Shown here piece by piece: positions 23,826-49,900 of a DNA stretch of 64,000 nucleotides; position 1 is the stretch's first letter; the number at the start of each line of letters is the position of its first letter. Below the pieces are notes generated by a model. The model worked only from the letters and a program-made list of their open reading frames with translations, did not search any database and had not been told where the DNA came from. The translations under genes and the position numbers were made by a program. Origin of the DNA: Athripsodes cinereus (lineage: Eukaryota > Arthropoda > Insecta > Trichoptera > Leptoceridae); assembly GCA_947579605.1 (NCBI GenBank), contig OX388318.1, positions 2,542,001 through 2,606,000 on the forward strand, given 5' to 3'.

Positions 23826-24967
23826 TTTTTTTTTTTTCTGGCCAGACTAGACTCAAAAACAAGAGTGTTAATTCTGTGTCACACCACCGTAATTGGATTT
23901 ATTATTACACAGTACAAAAAAAAAAAATAAAACAATAAATGCAGGTCGAGTTTATTGTAATAACTTCCAATTATCCCTTATTTGAATATTTCCAAAACTG
24001 TGTATATCATAAAAATATGACAATAATAGAAACCCCTTTATATTAGTTCAATATTTCACATATTTTAGAAAGAATTAAAGATATTAAACAAAATACTTAT
24101 TACAGATATAATTTGTAACACATATAATAATGCACTTATTTCTTCACTGATATTGTCTAAATAATCTTAGAATAAATTCTAATGTCGTTTACACATCTAT
24201 ATTTGACATTATATAGAACTATAAATGTCTTAATCGAAACACAATGTCTTTGCAAGATATTCAGCATTTAAAAATGTGAATATGTCTTAAAACACCTTAT
24301 TTTTCACCAACAACGATGACAAAATTAATAAAAGATGACATCTCCAGTCAGACCTAACAAAAAAAATTGAAATTATTTATTTATTGATTAATTTGGCATT
24401 TATTTTGTTAAATTCCATATTAATTTATGGAAATAAAGTCAAGTTTCCATTAAGTAAAATGGACAAAACAGTTTATGTTTATTTCCATAAAATAAAAATT
24501 TATGAAAATCACATGAAAACATGCAAGAATATCCAAATTTAAGTATATGATCTTGAACATAAATTGATATTAACTTTTAAAACACACACAATGTTTTCAC
24601 TGCACCATAATAAATAAATTTTCAATATATTTTTTACAATCCAATTGAATGTAGAATGTCTTTACTATTTGGGTGGATTGCCGGTAAAAACGTCTTTACT
24701 AAATCATAAACAATATAAAAGCAATATTTATAAACTTTGATAAGGTGTATTGAAACATATTTACAACACGCACTCACAATTTAGAAATAATTTTTGTTAT
24801 TGGTTTGATATCGCATGGTTAGCAATGTTTTAATGTTTGTCACTTTAAACTCACACTCTGTCGAGTGTTCACATTATTTGCTTGTGCTAGTCTATTTCGA
24901 TGGTCACCACAGGAGAATCTGAAAAGAGAAAACATAAACTTTACCATATCGATGTTCTTGTGCAGAT
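23826..24967. other. Non-coding, AT-rich
   Basis: Poly-A and poly-T runs and low-complexity AT sequence. No gene or repeat family member was recognised. Confidence 0.5.
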
Positions 24968-25140
24968 TCTGCATGATTTTTTTTTAAATGATAAATCTGG
25001 GTTTGTTTTAAACCCAAATACAACCTTATACACCTTTCACACTAAGCTAAAAGCTTGTGCCGTGAAAGGGGAGGTTCCCCGGCACCTGGGATCGAACAAC
25101 GGACCCCCTTTTTCTGAAGGCTGAGACTCTACCTCCAGGC
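24968..25140 (-). repeat. tRNA-derived SINE, family A, copy 2
   Basis: Reverse orientation of the element at 1-165. It has TACACCTTTCACACTAAGC, GTGAAAGGGGAGG and CGGCACCTGGGATCGAAC (box B reversed), ending at GCTGAGACTCTACCTCCAGG, the A-box side. Confidence 0.8.
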
Positions 25141-25350
25141 AACCGACGAACGAAAATGAACATGAAACTCACATAATGTAAACCAATAATGCAAACAAGA
25201 GCCAAAACAATTGGCTCACACTTTCCTGATCAAAAACAGATCAAAGTTTTAGGTTTGTGGGAAGACATCTAAGGACTAAATCCCACAATGGACTACATCT
25301 AAAAGTCGAGGTGGGCAAGTTCTTTGGATGGAAGAAGAAAAAAAAAATAC
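25141..25350 (+). repeat. Dispersed repeat R2, copy 1
   Basis: Shares TAATGCAAACAAGA, ACAGATCA, GGAAGACATCTAA and CACAATGGACTACA with 59340-59545. It also shares its GGACTACATCT...TTGGATGGAAGAA end with a reversed fragment at 53755-53815. It abuts the 5' end of the SINE at 24968-25140. Class unknown. Confidence 0.6.
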
Positions 25351-25694
25351 CATATTGATTGAATTTAATATTTCAGTATTAGCATTGTGAAGCAACATTT
25401 TAAAAAATAAAATAACACTGTTTTTTGTTGCTTGTGGTATACGTTGCATACACTTTTGAGAAACAAAAACATTTCATATTTTAAATGTCGTTTCAAAATG
25501 TTGAAACATTAAGTTCAATTTGTTGCTAACAAACTTAAGTTGCTTATTTGCACATTACTATCAATATTTATTCTCCATTACACATTGGTTTTACAAGGGT
25601 CCAGATAAACCAAACATTTTTTATAGGTTAACATGGATGAGATTATTGAAGAAAATTAATAACGCTACATTTAATTCAAATTAAAGTCTAAAAA
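25351..25694. other. Non-coding; candidate ATRX poly(A) signal
   Basis: AT-rich sequence downstream of the ATRX stop on the minus strand. TTTATT at 25567-25572 is AATAAA in ATRX orientation and is a possible, unproven, cleavage signal. Confidence 0.35.
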
Positions 25695-25945
25695 AGATAC
25701 TACTACTGCACCATCAAGACGCATCCCAAAATCCTGTGCGCTAGCCAGCAGACTAAATGCATATAATAACCATACAGATTGTCCTCTCTGTACCAATAAA
25801 AAAATAAGACATTCGGGATGGGTGGCATATGTCATCGCGCCGAGTTGTAGATGTTGAATGTCTTATACATGAGGATTTATAGGACACTCGAAAACTAACA
25901 GAAAAAAGTGGGAAAACTATTCTTTACCAGGGACTCCATGGGATA
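25695..25945 (-). repeat. (TAG)n-tailed SINE copy
   Basis: Starts ACTACTGCACCATCAAGACG, then GCTAGCCAGCAGACTAAATG, GACATTCGGGATGGGTGG, GGACACTCGAAAACTAACAG and CTTTACCAGGGACTCCATGG. It lies just 3' of the ATRX stop. Confidence 0.75.
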
Positions 25946-25964
25946 TTCTACAAAAGATTTGTTA

Positions 25965-41558
<15,594 letters not shown>

Positions 41559-41639
41559 TTTTATAGTATTGTAGCAATAAACACATTTATCCCCAAAAAA
41601 TAAAAACAAACTTGACAGCAACCAAATAGAAGCCGCCAC

Positions 41640-42515
41640 AGTAATAACACCAAAGACAAAGTGAATCTAAAAATGGCACCTTATGACCATAAGCAAAAAA
41701 TATTTTGAATATCGCCAGGAAACCAAAATATCGTCAGCAATTTGAACCGTGTGAACAAAAAGACAGCTACACTCCATTCACCGATGTCGTATAATATTTT
41801 AGGTATAATATTTGGCACTATATGAGATGGTAGGCCCCACTTTTTAATATTATGATATTATTATACTCTATGGCCCCACTGTTGTCAAATGTGAGATTTC
41901 ATAGGAAAAGAATATTCACGAAATCGTTGCCATATGTACAATTATTTTTTGGTCACCGCGTTAAATTATTTTTGGGCATGGATGTATGTAGGTAGGGGAT
42001 GGAACGTTTATAGTAATTTGTATGAATGACAGCGAAGCCAAAAAGTGAGGAAGGGAAATCGACGGTGGCCATTTTGTATGAAACACTTTATTTAACATTT
42101 GTATGGGCTATGTATGGAGATTATTCACACAGTATCAGAAAACATTATATTTACTTCTTAAAATAATTACAATGCCACATAACTTAATGTTTTCATATAT
42201 TTGATGAAATAGGGAATAGGATGAGTTAATAAAATTGAGTAATTCATTTCAAAATCATTCAGTATTTATTTTTAAACATTGTTTTCATATACACACAATA
42301 TGGAGAGAATGAATGACAATTGAAGGAAAATATAAAAAAAATGTACAGAAATTATAGCTAGAAATAAAAACAAATTTTGATAGTTTTATTGAATATATAA
42401 AAATAAACAGGAGAAACTGAGTGATTTATAATAATAACAAAATGCATTGTAATTAACATACAACAAACTCAAAGCCCTCTGAAGAGCACTAACTTGTTGA
42501 GTGACTGGATGTATG
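41640..42515. other. Intergenic region between THAP-like gene and ATRX
   Basis: The ATRX promoter should lie here, just above 41560. No TATA box or other element can be assigned with confidence. CCATTTTGTATGAAACAC at about 42070 has an inverted relative near 45475 (GTTTCATACAAAATG), so part of it may be repeat-derived. Confidence 0.4.
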
Positions 42516-43653
42516 CTATGGTAGGTTGAAGACATGTTGCACAGGTGGATTGATGTACGAACTCACATCTATCCTGTCAACTGTTGGTATTATATTGTCA
42601 ACTGGAGGTATTGAATATTCAGCTACTGGCACCGAACTCTCAATTGCTGATGTTGTACTCTCAATTGCAGACAATATTCTGCGATCTTTCTCTGAAACAT
42701 AAAAAAATACCATATAAGTACTTGTATACGCTGATCCACAATAGTAATCCACACTGAGCGACATAAATCAACCAACATTTTAAATTAATTCTACACAATT
42801 TTATAATAATGTACATAATATTATTTAGAATAGCTTCACAAAACTCTTGAAAATATTTTGCTATGCAGGTTGTATTGTGAGTGTGGCAAGAGTTATTATT
42901 TTACACATGTATTATGTAATTAGAGATAAATAACTCCAAGATGACACGGTCCAGGTTTGCAAGGACAGGTGCATGTTATTTCACAGCGTATCTATGATGA
43001 TCAATGTGTGGCTTTATGTCATCTCTACACACATTCTCTATCTCTAAGCACAAGAGAAGCTGTGTTACGGAGTAAAAATTAGATATATCTAAATGAATAA
43101 TATAAAACATACTAACTTGCAACTGAGTGGGAAACCTAGGATATTTTGTAAGAATGACGTTTTTCTCCAACCTCGCAGAAAAACGAGATGTTTTTGAACA
43201 CAAAACACTACGTTTACTTGGTGTCAAATATTGGATAATGTCCAGTTTCTCCTTTCTGGATCCTTTGGAAAACTACAAAAAATGATTTTGTTTATAAACA
43301 TGCTATAATATCATTAACCTGATCAGATTTGTATGCATGAAACATTTCATTCTAACGGGTAAAAAAACCAAACATCAGATTGTAGGTTCTTTGTATTGTC
43401 AGATGACAGAATGGAAAACAAGTTACATGTGTACATATAGGAGAATAAGGACAGATAATTACATAGAACGTTTATAACATTATTATGGTCATTTATAAGT
43501 ATACGAATTATAATATAAACGACTTTAAAATCGCAATATATAGTAAGATAAAAACTACAATAGAAAACAACTTACCGAAAATATGACAATCCTGTTTCCT
43601 GCGAAAGTTGGATTGGATTTATAACCACAACCATTTATAGCGCACATCACCAT
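42516..43653 (-). CDS. THAP-type zinc-finger gene, three exons, probably degenerate
   Basis: Exons (minus): 43653-43576, 43272-43113, 42691-42516, joining in frame to 137 codons. The start MVMCAINGCGYKSN gives the first Cys pair of a THAP (C2CH) domain, ending IVIFS at a GTAAGT donor. In exon 2 the frame that splices correctly reads FSKGSRKEKL, whereas the other frame reads FPKDPERRNWTLSNI, the conserved F.FPKDPERR...W of THAP domains, before a TGA. The spliced frame then regains THAP sequence at LTPSKRSVLCSK, the S..S.LCS motif, but the next residue is Thr where the zinc-binding His belongs. The last exon is simple, rich in Ser/Ile/Val/Pro (YSIPPVDNIIPTVDRI), ending FNLP. THAP domains bind DNA and occur in host regulators and in P/Kolobok-type transposases. 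With a displaced core and a missing His this is likely a pseudogene or carries assembly indels. Confidence 0.5.
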
Positions 43654-44029
43654 GTTAATCATAAGTCCTATTCTTCTAGATATAAAAACAAAAACCGATA
43701 TGAAAAATTCAACTGATGTGCAAAAACTTGATACATTTTTAAAACAACTAAACATACAAGGGTTGGTTCACGGGAACATAAATGTCACTCGATGTCGAGC
43801 TACCTGAACGACCATGAAGTTGCAGTGAGTGGTGAATATAACCCCGGATAATCGTGAATAACTTAGAGCGTTTTTATGACCCAAATGTCATCATAATGGC
43901 GCCATTATTTGTTACGTCTTGTTTTTATTATTATTTTATATTGCTTTTATAACTTTTAAAATTATTTTTGTTATTTTGGATTTACTTGTTGTTATAATTT
44001 CTTAAATTTGTCAACGTGTAAAAGACGTA

Positions 44030-44285
44030 AACAATACTACTACTACTATACCATCACGGCATATCCCACAAGTGGGGTAACCAGCAGACCAGCTGCATGT
44101 AAGAAACATTCAAGCTGTCCTCTTCGTGCCAATATAAAATCAAGATATTCAGGATGGGTGGCAAACCTCATCGCTGAATTTAAGATGTACAATGTCTTAA
44201 TTTTTTCGAATACCTGCCTTTTACAGGACACTCGAAAACTTAAGGAGAAGAGTGGGAGACCAATTCTTTACCGGGTGCTCCACAT
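44030..44285 (-). repeat. (TAG)n-tailed SINE, full-length reference copy
   Basis: ACTACTACTACTATACCATC, then GGCATATCCCACAAGTGGGG, GATATTCAGGATGGGTGG, CTTTTACAGGACACTCGAAA, AGAGTGGGAGACCAATTC and CTTTACCGGGTGCTCCAC. This is the most complete and least diverged copy. In the sense strand it ends in (TAG)n, like a retroposon tail. Confidence 0.85.
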
Positions 44286-44702
44286 ATTGTGTGCTATCTT
44301 CAATTTATTTTCTACCAATAAGGTAATTGATTGAAAGTTTAAATATTCTTGCCATATTTATTGAATGTAATAAATATGAAATGAAGTAAAAAATATTCAA
44401 CAATTATTGTATCATGCATATAAAAAACTGAAATTCATGCCAATATTGTCGATGAAATAACTAAAATATCGTCTTTAAATTCAAACCATTATAGATAAAT
44501 TATTCACATTTCAATTCCAAAAAGTAAACAGAAACATTATGTATAAAACCCACAAACTCTCACTTCAAAGCGGAGTGTGTTGTGATTAACATAACACTTC
44601 TGAGCAAGAGATGAAAACCAATTTCTGGCACCCTATTGTATAGAAAAATCAATGTATGCTGGAATTCTTTTTTGTTAGTTTTTAAATCATTCTCATACTT
44701 AC
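44286..44702. other. Non-coding; SINE-head fragment at 44515-44600
   Basis: ATTCCAAAAAGTAAACAGAA with CACAAACTCTCACTTCAAAG matches 54525-54600, a tRNA-like fragment. No continuation of the eIF4G exon was found on the minus strand. Confidence 0.5.
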
Positions 44703-44974
44703 TCATTGGATGTTCAAGTTTGTGTATTAAACGCTGAATTGCATAGAGACAATTCAATTCTAATTCAGGATTGTGTTTGTCTCCGATGAATGTGACTAAA
44801 AGTGGGTTGTATGTGTTTAATCGCTGTTTGGCTTGAACATCGTCAAATCTCGGTTTTGCATTTTCTGTTGGAACTAGTACATATTTATACACAGCCTCAG
44901 TCAGAGCTCTGATGAACCAGATTTCCTCTGGATTCTCAATAACATTCTTGATCCATTCTTCAATTTGACGTAAA
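44703..44974 (-). pseudogene. Isolated eIF4G C-terminal (W2 domain) exon
   Basis: The minus strand reads LRQIEEWIKNVIENPEEIWF, IRALTEAVYKYVLVP, RFDDVQAKQRLNTYNPLL and PELELNCLYAIQRLIHKLEH. This corresponds to the part of the eIF4G W2 (eIF5C-like) domain that has IRAL..AVC...I, L.....LL..YL.D, ELQ.LYALQ.LV..LE.P in the human protein. The acceptor TTTATAG|T and donor GA|GTAAGT flank it exactly, and there is no internal stop over 90 codons. The next expected segment (…EEDAF..W) and all other eIF4G exons are missing from the window. W2 domains bind eIF4A and MNK-type kinases. It is either a duplicated exon left in the genome or part of a gene with very long introns; I favour the first. Confidence 0.6.
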
Positions 44975-45042
44975 CTATAAATATATTTAAATAAATAAAT
45001 ATTTTTATTATTTGACTGGCGCCTTTTTATAGTAGCATTCAA

Positions 45043-45605
45043 GTTCTTTTGTGTTTCTTTTAAATGATAAAAAAAAATTTGTCTCTAACGAAGGAATAAA
45101 TTATTTTAATAGGTATCTTTAAATTAACAGTTAAAGTAATAACTACTTGATTAGTTTATAACTAATCGCTTTATACTTTTTTTTTAATTATGCCATTATC
45201 TAACTTTCTGAGCTTGTATACTTCACAAATACTTGTTACAAGTTTATATCCTAAATCTATCCAAACAAATTCACTGAATCAGCGACAGAAAGTATACATG
45301 ACAATTACGCAGAAATCGAGTATATTTTCTGAGACCATATTTTGTTACACATTTTGAAAACATACAGTGCAAGAAAATTATGAATGCGTACTGGCATTGT
45401 ATAGGTACTTTCAAAATATGCGTCGTCACTCGGTGACTGTCTGAACGCAGCCCAAATGCGATGTACCGAACAAAATTTGTTTCATACAAAATGCCCGCCG
45501 TTCCCCTCCCCGCGCAGCTACAAAATATTTACCAAAGTGTCTGTCCATTACTCTATTTAGGTCCATGTTTTTGGGCACCAAGTTTTTCGACACCGGCAAA
45601 GCTTA
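45043..45605. other. Non-coding spacer
   Basis: AT-rich, then a GC-richer patch at 45490-45520 (CCGTTCCCCTCCCCGCGC). No gene found. Confidence 0.4.
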
Positions 45606-45828
45606 AGGGTCGTTCACATACGATCACTCCGAATGATCCTCCAAGATGAACAGATGTGAACAGGCGTTTCATCAATAGTGATCACTAGCGATGACGGAGG
45701 AAAGAGATTAAGGGGCGTTCACATTTGTTCACTTTCAGTGATCACTCCGGATGATCCTCCAAGATGAACAGGTGTGAACAGGCGTTTCATCGCTAGTGAT
45801 CACTAGCGATGACGGAGGAAAGAGATTA
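45606..45828. repeat. Tandem duplication of about 110 bp with 26-bp palindrome
   Basis: Two adjacent copies: GGGTCGTTCACATACGATCA to GACGGAGGAAAGAGATTA, and GGGGCGTTCACATTTGTTCA to the same end. The second contains a perfect 26-bp palindrome at 45787-45812 centred on AGTGATCACT; the first has two or three mismatches in it. Confidence 0.85.
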
Positions 45829-46086
45829 CCACTCGTCATAATTTTGATGAAAGGTCCTTTCACTGAAACGACCATAAACAAGTTTCATCTTATTATTTGT
45901 TTTATTCTCTATGAAATTGTATTGAATGTCAGAATCGTGTACAAAATAATTATGCTGTCGAGAGCTATATTAATTTATTTTAAGTGTTATTTTTAATTTT
46001 TGAATTTGTTTAATTATTTTTATACGAAAATACGTCAAACTACATAAAACATGAGTGAGAAAGTAGACATGGCAGTGAAAGCATAG
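45829..46086. repeat. Duplicated block D1, copy 1
   Basis: ACCACTCGTCATAATTTTGA to GACATGGCAGTGAAAGCATA. It repeats at 46474-46770 with a few substitutions. Confidence 0.9.
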
Positions 46087-46169
46087 GATGAACAAATGTG
46101 AACAGACGTGTTCACTTTCGATGAACAGGTTTGACCCTGACACTCTGGATGATCATCCAAAGTGAAGCA

Positions 46170-46459
46170 ATAGACCATTAAAGGATGACGTCACAGAAAA
46201 ATCATTGAGGGGCATCAGGCATCCCAACACAACACATTCACAGTGTTTACGGTGTAATATTAGGTGGGACGCCTAAAGAATAGATACCTAATAATCAAAA
46301 AAACTGTCAGTGTCGATTTTGTTATTATTTTGTCGTCTGACTTTCTTTTTTTTCTCTTATGGCATAACATCCTACAAGGATGATTTGCGCAATCTGATTG
46401 CTTGCCCCCCAAGCAAAAGCAAATCCATAGACAAGACCACGTGACCTTTAATGGTCTAT
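46170..46459. mobile_element. MITE with ATAGACCATTAAAGG terminal inverted repeats
   Basis: ATAGACCATTAAAGGATGAC at the left and GTGACCTTTAATGGTCTAT at the right bound 290 bp between the two D1 copies. No coding capacity. A target-site duplication is not evident. Confidence 0.6.
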
Positions 46460-46473
46460 GTGAATGCTACTTT

Positions 46474-46770
46474 ACCACTCGTCATAATTTTGATGAAAGG
46501 TCCTTTCACTGAAACGACCATAAACAAGTTTTTTTTTTTACGCGGCGGCAGAATTGCCATCCATCCACATTATATATTATTTGTTTGATTCTCTATGAAT
46601 TTGTATTGAATGTCAGAATCATGTACAAAATTATTATGCAGTCGAGAGCTATATTAATTTATTTTAAGTGTTATTTTTCATTTTTGAATTTGTTTAATTA
46701 TTTTTATACGAAAATACGTCAAACTACATACAACATGAGTGAGAAAGTAGACATGGCAGTGAAAGCATAT
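46474..46770. repeat. Duplicated block D1, copy 2
   Basis: Same sequence as 45829-46086, with an extra segment of about 40 bp (TACGCGGCGGCAGAATTGCC) near 46538-46572. It ends about 140 bases before the MAD1 start codon, so it probably overlaps the promoter or 5'UTR. Confidence 0.9.
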
Positions 46771-46908
46771 GTTTGCCTTGTAAAGACATAGACAATTTTA
46801 GAGAGACTTGACTTACGTTGACGCGTGCGACCATCTTTACTGTTTTCGGTGTTATATTTTATATGTTTGCGTTTATAACTCGATAACTATCCGGTTTTAT
46901 ACTTTAAA

Positions 46909-49900
46909 ATGTCTGAAAATGAAGACAGAACCTTGTTTCTCGACTTACTGAGGCCATATCGTAAGGCTGTTAGTTCAAATTCCCCTAAAGCCAGCGTTTC
47001 TAGTGCGGCGGCTAAACTCAACTTTACCGATTCCTCTATCAATGAAGGTTAGTAAAAACAATTCACTTTGATCAAATAATTAAATGAAATCTGTCAACTT
47101 TGTAGTTAAGCTTTGTAAATGACCAACTGTTGAAATCGTCGATCTTTATCGGTGTATAACAAAACAGTTTGTATTGAGGACCATTATGAAATAATAATTT
47201 CCCTCCACTGGGGATTTACCAAGAGGTTTCTTGAAAATTATATAAAATTTTAAAATTGTGTAATTTTGAAAATTGTTTTAATTGTAGGCTTTAATAATCC
47301 AACACCGAAAAGGCTCAGGGTGGATTCAGATTCAAATGGGAATTCTTCTGTTCCTTCCTCTCCATGGGAGGTGAGAAGGCTCAAAGGAGAGCTAACCGAA
47401 GCTCACGCACAGGTGATTATTAGGTTTTGATATCTCATATATATTGCATGGTACTTCAACAGCTCAAAATAAATCTGTACTAAAGGCATACATACTGTTT
47501 TGAGACAATGTCTTCCAGTAAATGTAAACATACAATAAATGCTTACGTTAATAAATTTTACCTGAGATTTTTTTGGTAATTGTTTCCATTTGTTTGTTTT
47601 TAGATTACTCATCTGGAGTCGCAGATATCTCAACAGCACAATGTACGTAAAGAGATGGAGGTACTGTTTGATGCGGAAAGACGTGGTTTGATAGAGGACA
47701 GAAAGAGCAGGGAGAGGGCCGCGGCTGAGTTGGGGGAGAGGATTAAGGTGCTCAGGGAAAGGGAGATGCAGAGTCGGGATGAAATATCTAGGGTACATCG
47801 CATTTTTTTCACATATCATTGATGGATACTTGAAACCTTTTATGTATGTACTCAGGATAAAGTGGTTAATAGAAAATAATCGCAATAATAAAGAAATTCT
47901 GGCAGTTGACAGCTTAATGGTAGAGTCTCAAATTTTCAATCAAGGGATCTCGGATTCTCTTCCTTCTGCTTCCGATCTACACCACTTTCATGACTCAAGC
48001 GCATTGATTATTGTGAGGATGTTTGGGGTGTATTTGGATTATTACAAGAATAAAACATTATTGCCCCAACCAAATAAATGCTTTACAACATAATTTAAAC
48101 CATAAAAGAAAATGCACAGAATTACAAGTAAATTTCTTCCAGCTAATCTTTATTTGAATGCATAACATAAATCTGGTTTAAAATTGCTACAACAATGAAA
48201 ACACAATTCAAATCATGTCGATAGTCTGATAAGAAAATTCACGAACTTTTGATTGGTAGATCCAGAATTTGAATTCCTGCTAGATGTGCAATTGCCGTGT
48301 TGTGTGTTAAAATAAAATAAATCATCCACACCTCTTCCCACGACATTCCCTGCGCTCTGATGACGTTTTCATAGGAACTGTATTGTGAAAGAGAGATGCC
48401 CGGGCCGACGGAACCCTTGTGAACAGAACAACAGTGCTCTTTTTGGGGAATTGTCATTGGGCATTCAGAATATAACCAGCCAGGACCATTGTCTCTCTGG
48501 GTGCATTGACGCACAGCTTCATTTGTAACATGTTGATACCATTTTACATCCAAAATCATCCTAAGACACTTGTTTTCAAAGCTTAGTATCTATATATTAA
48601 TTGCTTTAGAGTCAATCATTTAATACTTTAAATTTGAATATTTTACAGTTGAATAAGAAAATAGCAGAGATGACATATACGTTTGATATAGATAAACAAC
48701 AAATGTCCAGAGAGATATCAGAGCTGAGAGTGAAAGTGATAGAGGCCACATATTCTGGTAATGAACAGCTTGCGGGGATGAAGGAGAATATAGAAAAACT
48801 GACACAGGTAAAATTAATCACTCAAATGATAAATAAACATTTTATTATTATTAAAAATATCTTCAGGAATTTTAGGACATATTCTAGGAATGTTGCCTGG
48901 ATTATGTTCTTACTGAAATTCCCATTACGATTTTGTCTTCTGGGAGTGTGCTGACTTACAGCGGTAATGATTCTTGTAAGATTTTGTTTTATAAGATTTA
49001 CAAGATTTTTGTACAATAATAATAATATGATAATGGGTCATCCCACAAGAAATTGCAAGGATAAGAACAAATCTATTGTATTTAAGATTTGGTTTAGAGC
49101 AACCAGAGGTCTAGGAAGCGACAATGAGTAGGTATCTCTGTAGGAAGTACCTAAGCTCCGACTCAACTAAAACAAGAAAGAAGATGTATTATATATATGA
49201 CTGTACACTAGGGACACTCCAGTAGAAATTGTGACAACATGGATTGCTCAGTACCACAGTTACATACATTAGCCTTCTTCGGCATACATTGAAGGACCCA
49301 CCGACCACCCGGATAGCGCAGAAGTCTGAGGACTTCCATTTATCCGAAATTCTACACTTAACAAATCTTGTCTTCTTCTTCGGCAGGAGACCTCACATTA
49401 AACCTTGTCAATTTTTGTTGTTTTTAGTCTTTGGAAGCATCACAAAAGGAAGTGGAATATTACAAAGCGGGCCATGAGAAGGCAATGGCTGAAGCTGAGA
49501 AAGCTTCCAAACTTCAGGTGGAATTAGACACACAATCTGTGGCTCTTAAGAAAGCCGAGCAGAGGCTGAGTGAACTTGAGTATGATAAGGAGTCTTACAA
49601 CGTCTGGTTGCAACAGGCCAAGGTATGTCTGCAATTGTTTAAATAATAGTATTGTGTGTAATAAGTAAACTAGTTATACATTTGTGGAAGATAATATGTG
49701 CTCTCTTGGGGCAATAATTTCAACTTTGTTGTGGCATTAAAGTCTGTTTGTCCATGTATAAAAAATAGTATTACATGTATTACAACAATTTTAATGTGTA
49801 CTGAAATTATGCTACCATACTGTCACCCACATAGCCCACAAGTGGGGTAGCCAGCAGACCAGCCACATATAATAAACACGTAAGATGTCCTCTCCGTGAC

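Noticed and set aside
41559..41639. N-terminal extension MAASIWLLSSLFLFF of ATRX as a signal peptide
   Set aside because: A nuclear remodeller has no signal peptide; ATG 41558 begins typical acidic sequence, so the extension is probably untranslated.
46585..46791. 68-codon frame as a real gene
   Set aside because: Lies wholly in the duplicated block D1; only the final MSEKVDMAVKA part is kept between copies, so noted as a finding rather than a gene.
47403..47885. 160-codon minus-strand frame
   Set aside because: Antisense of MAD1 exon 3 and its introns; no motif.
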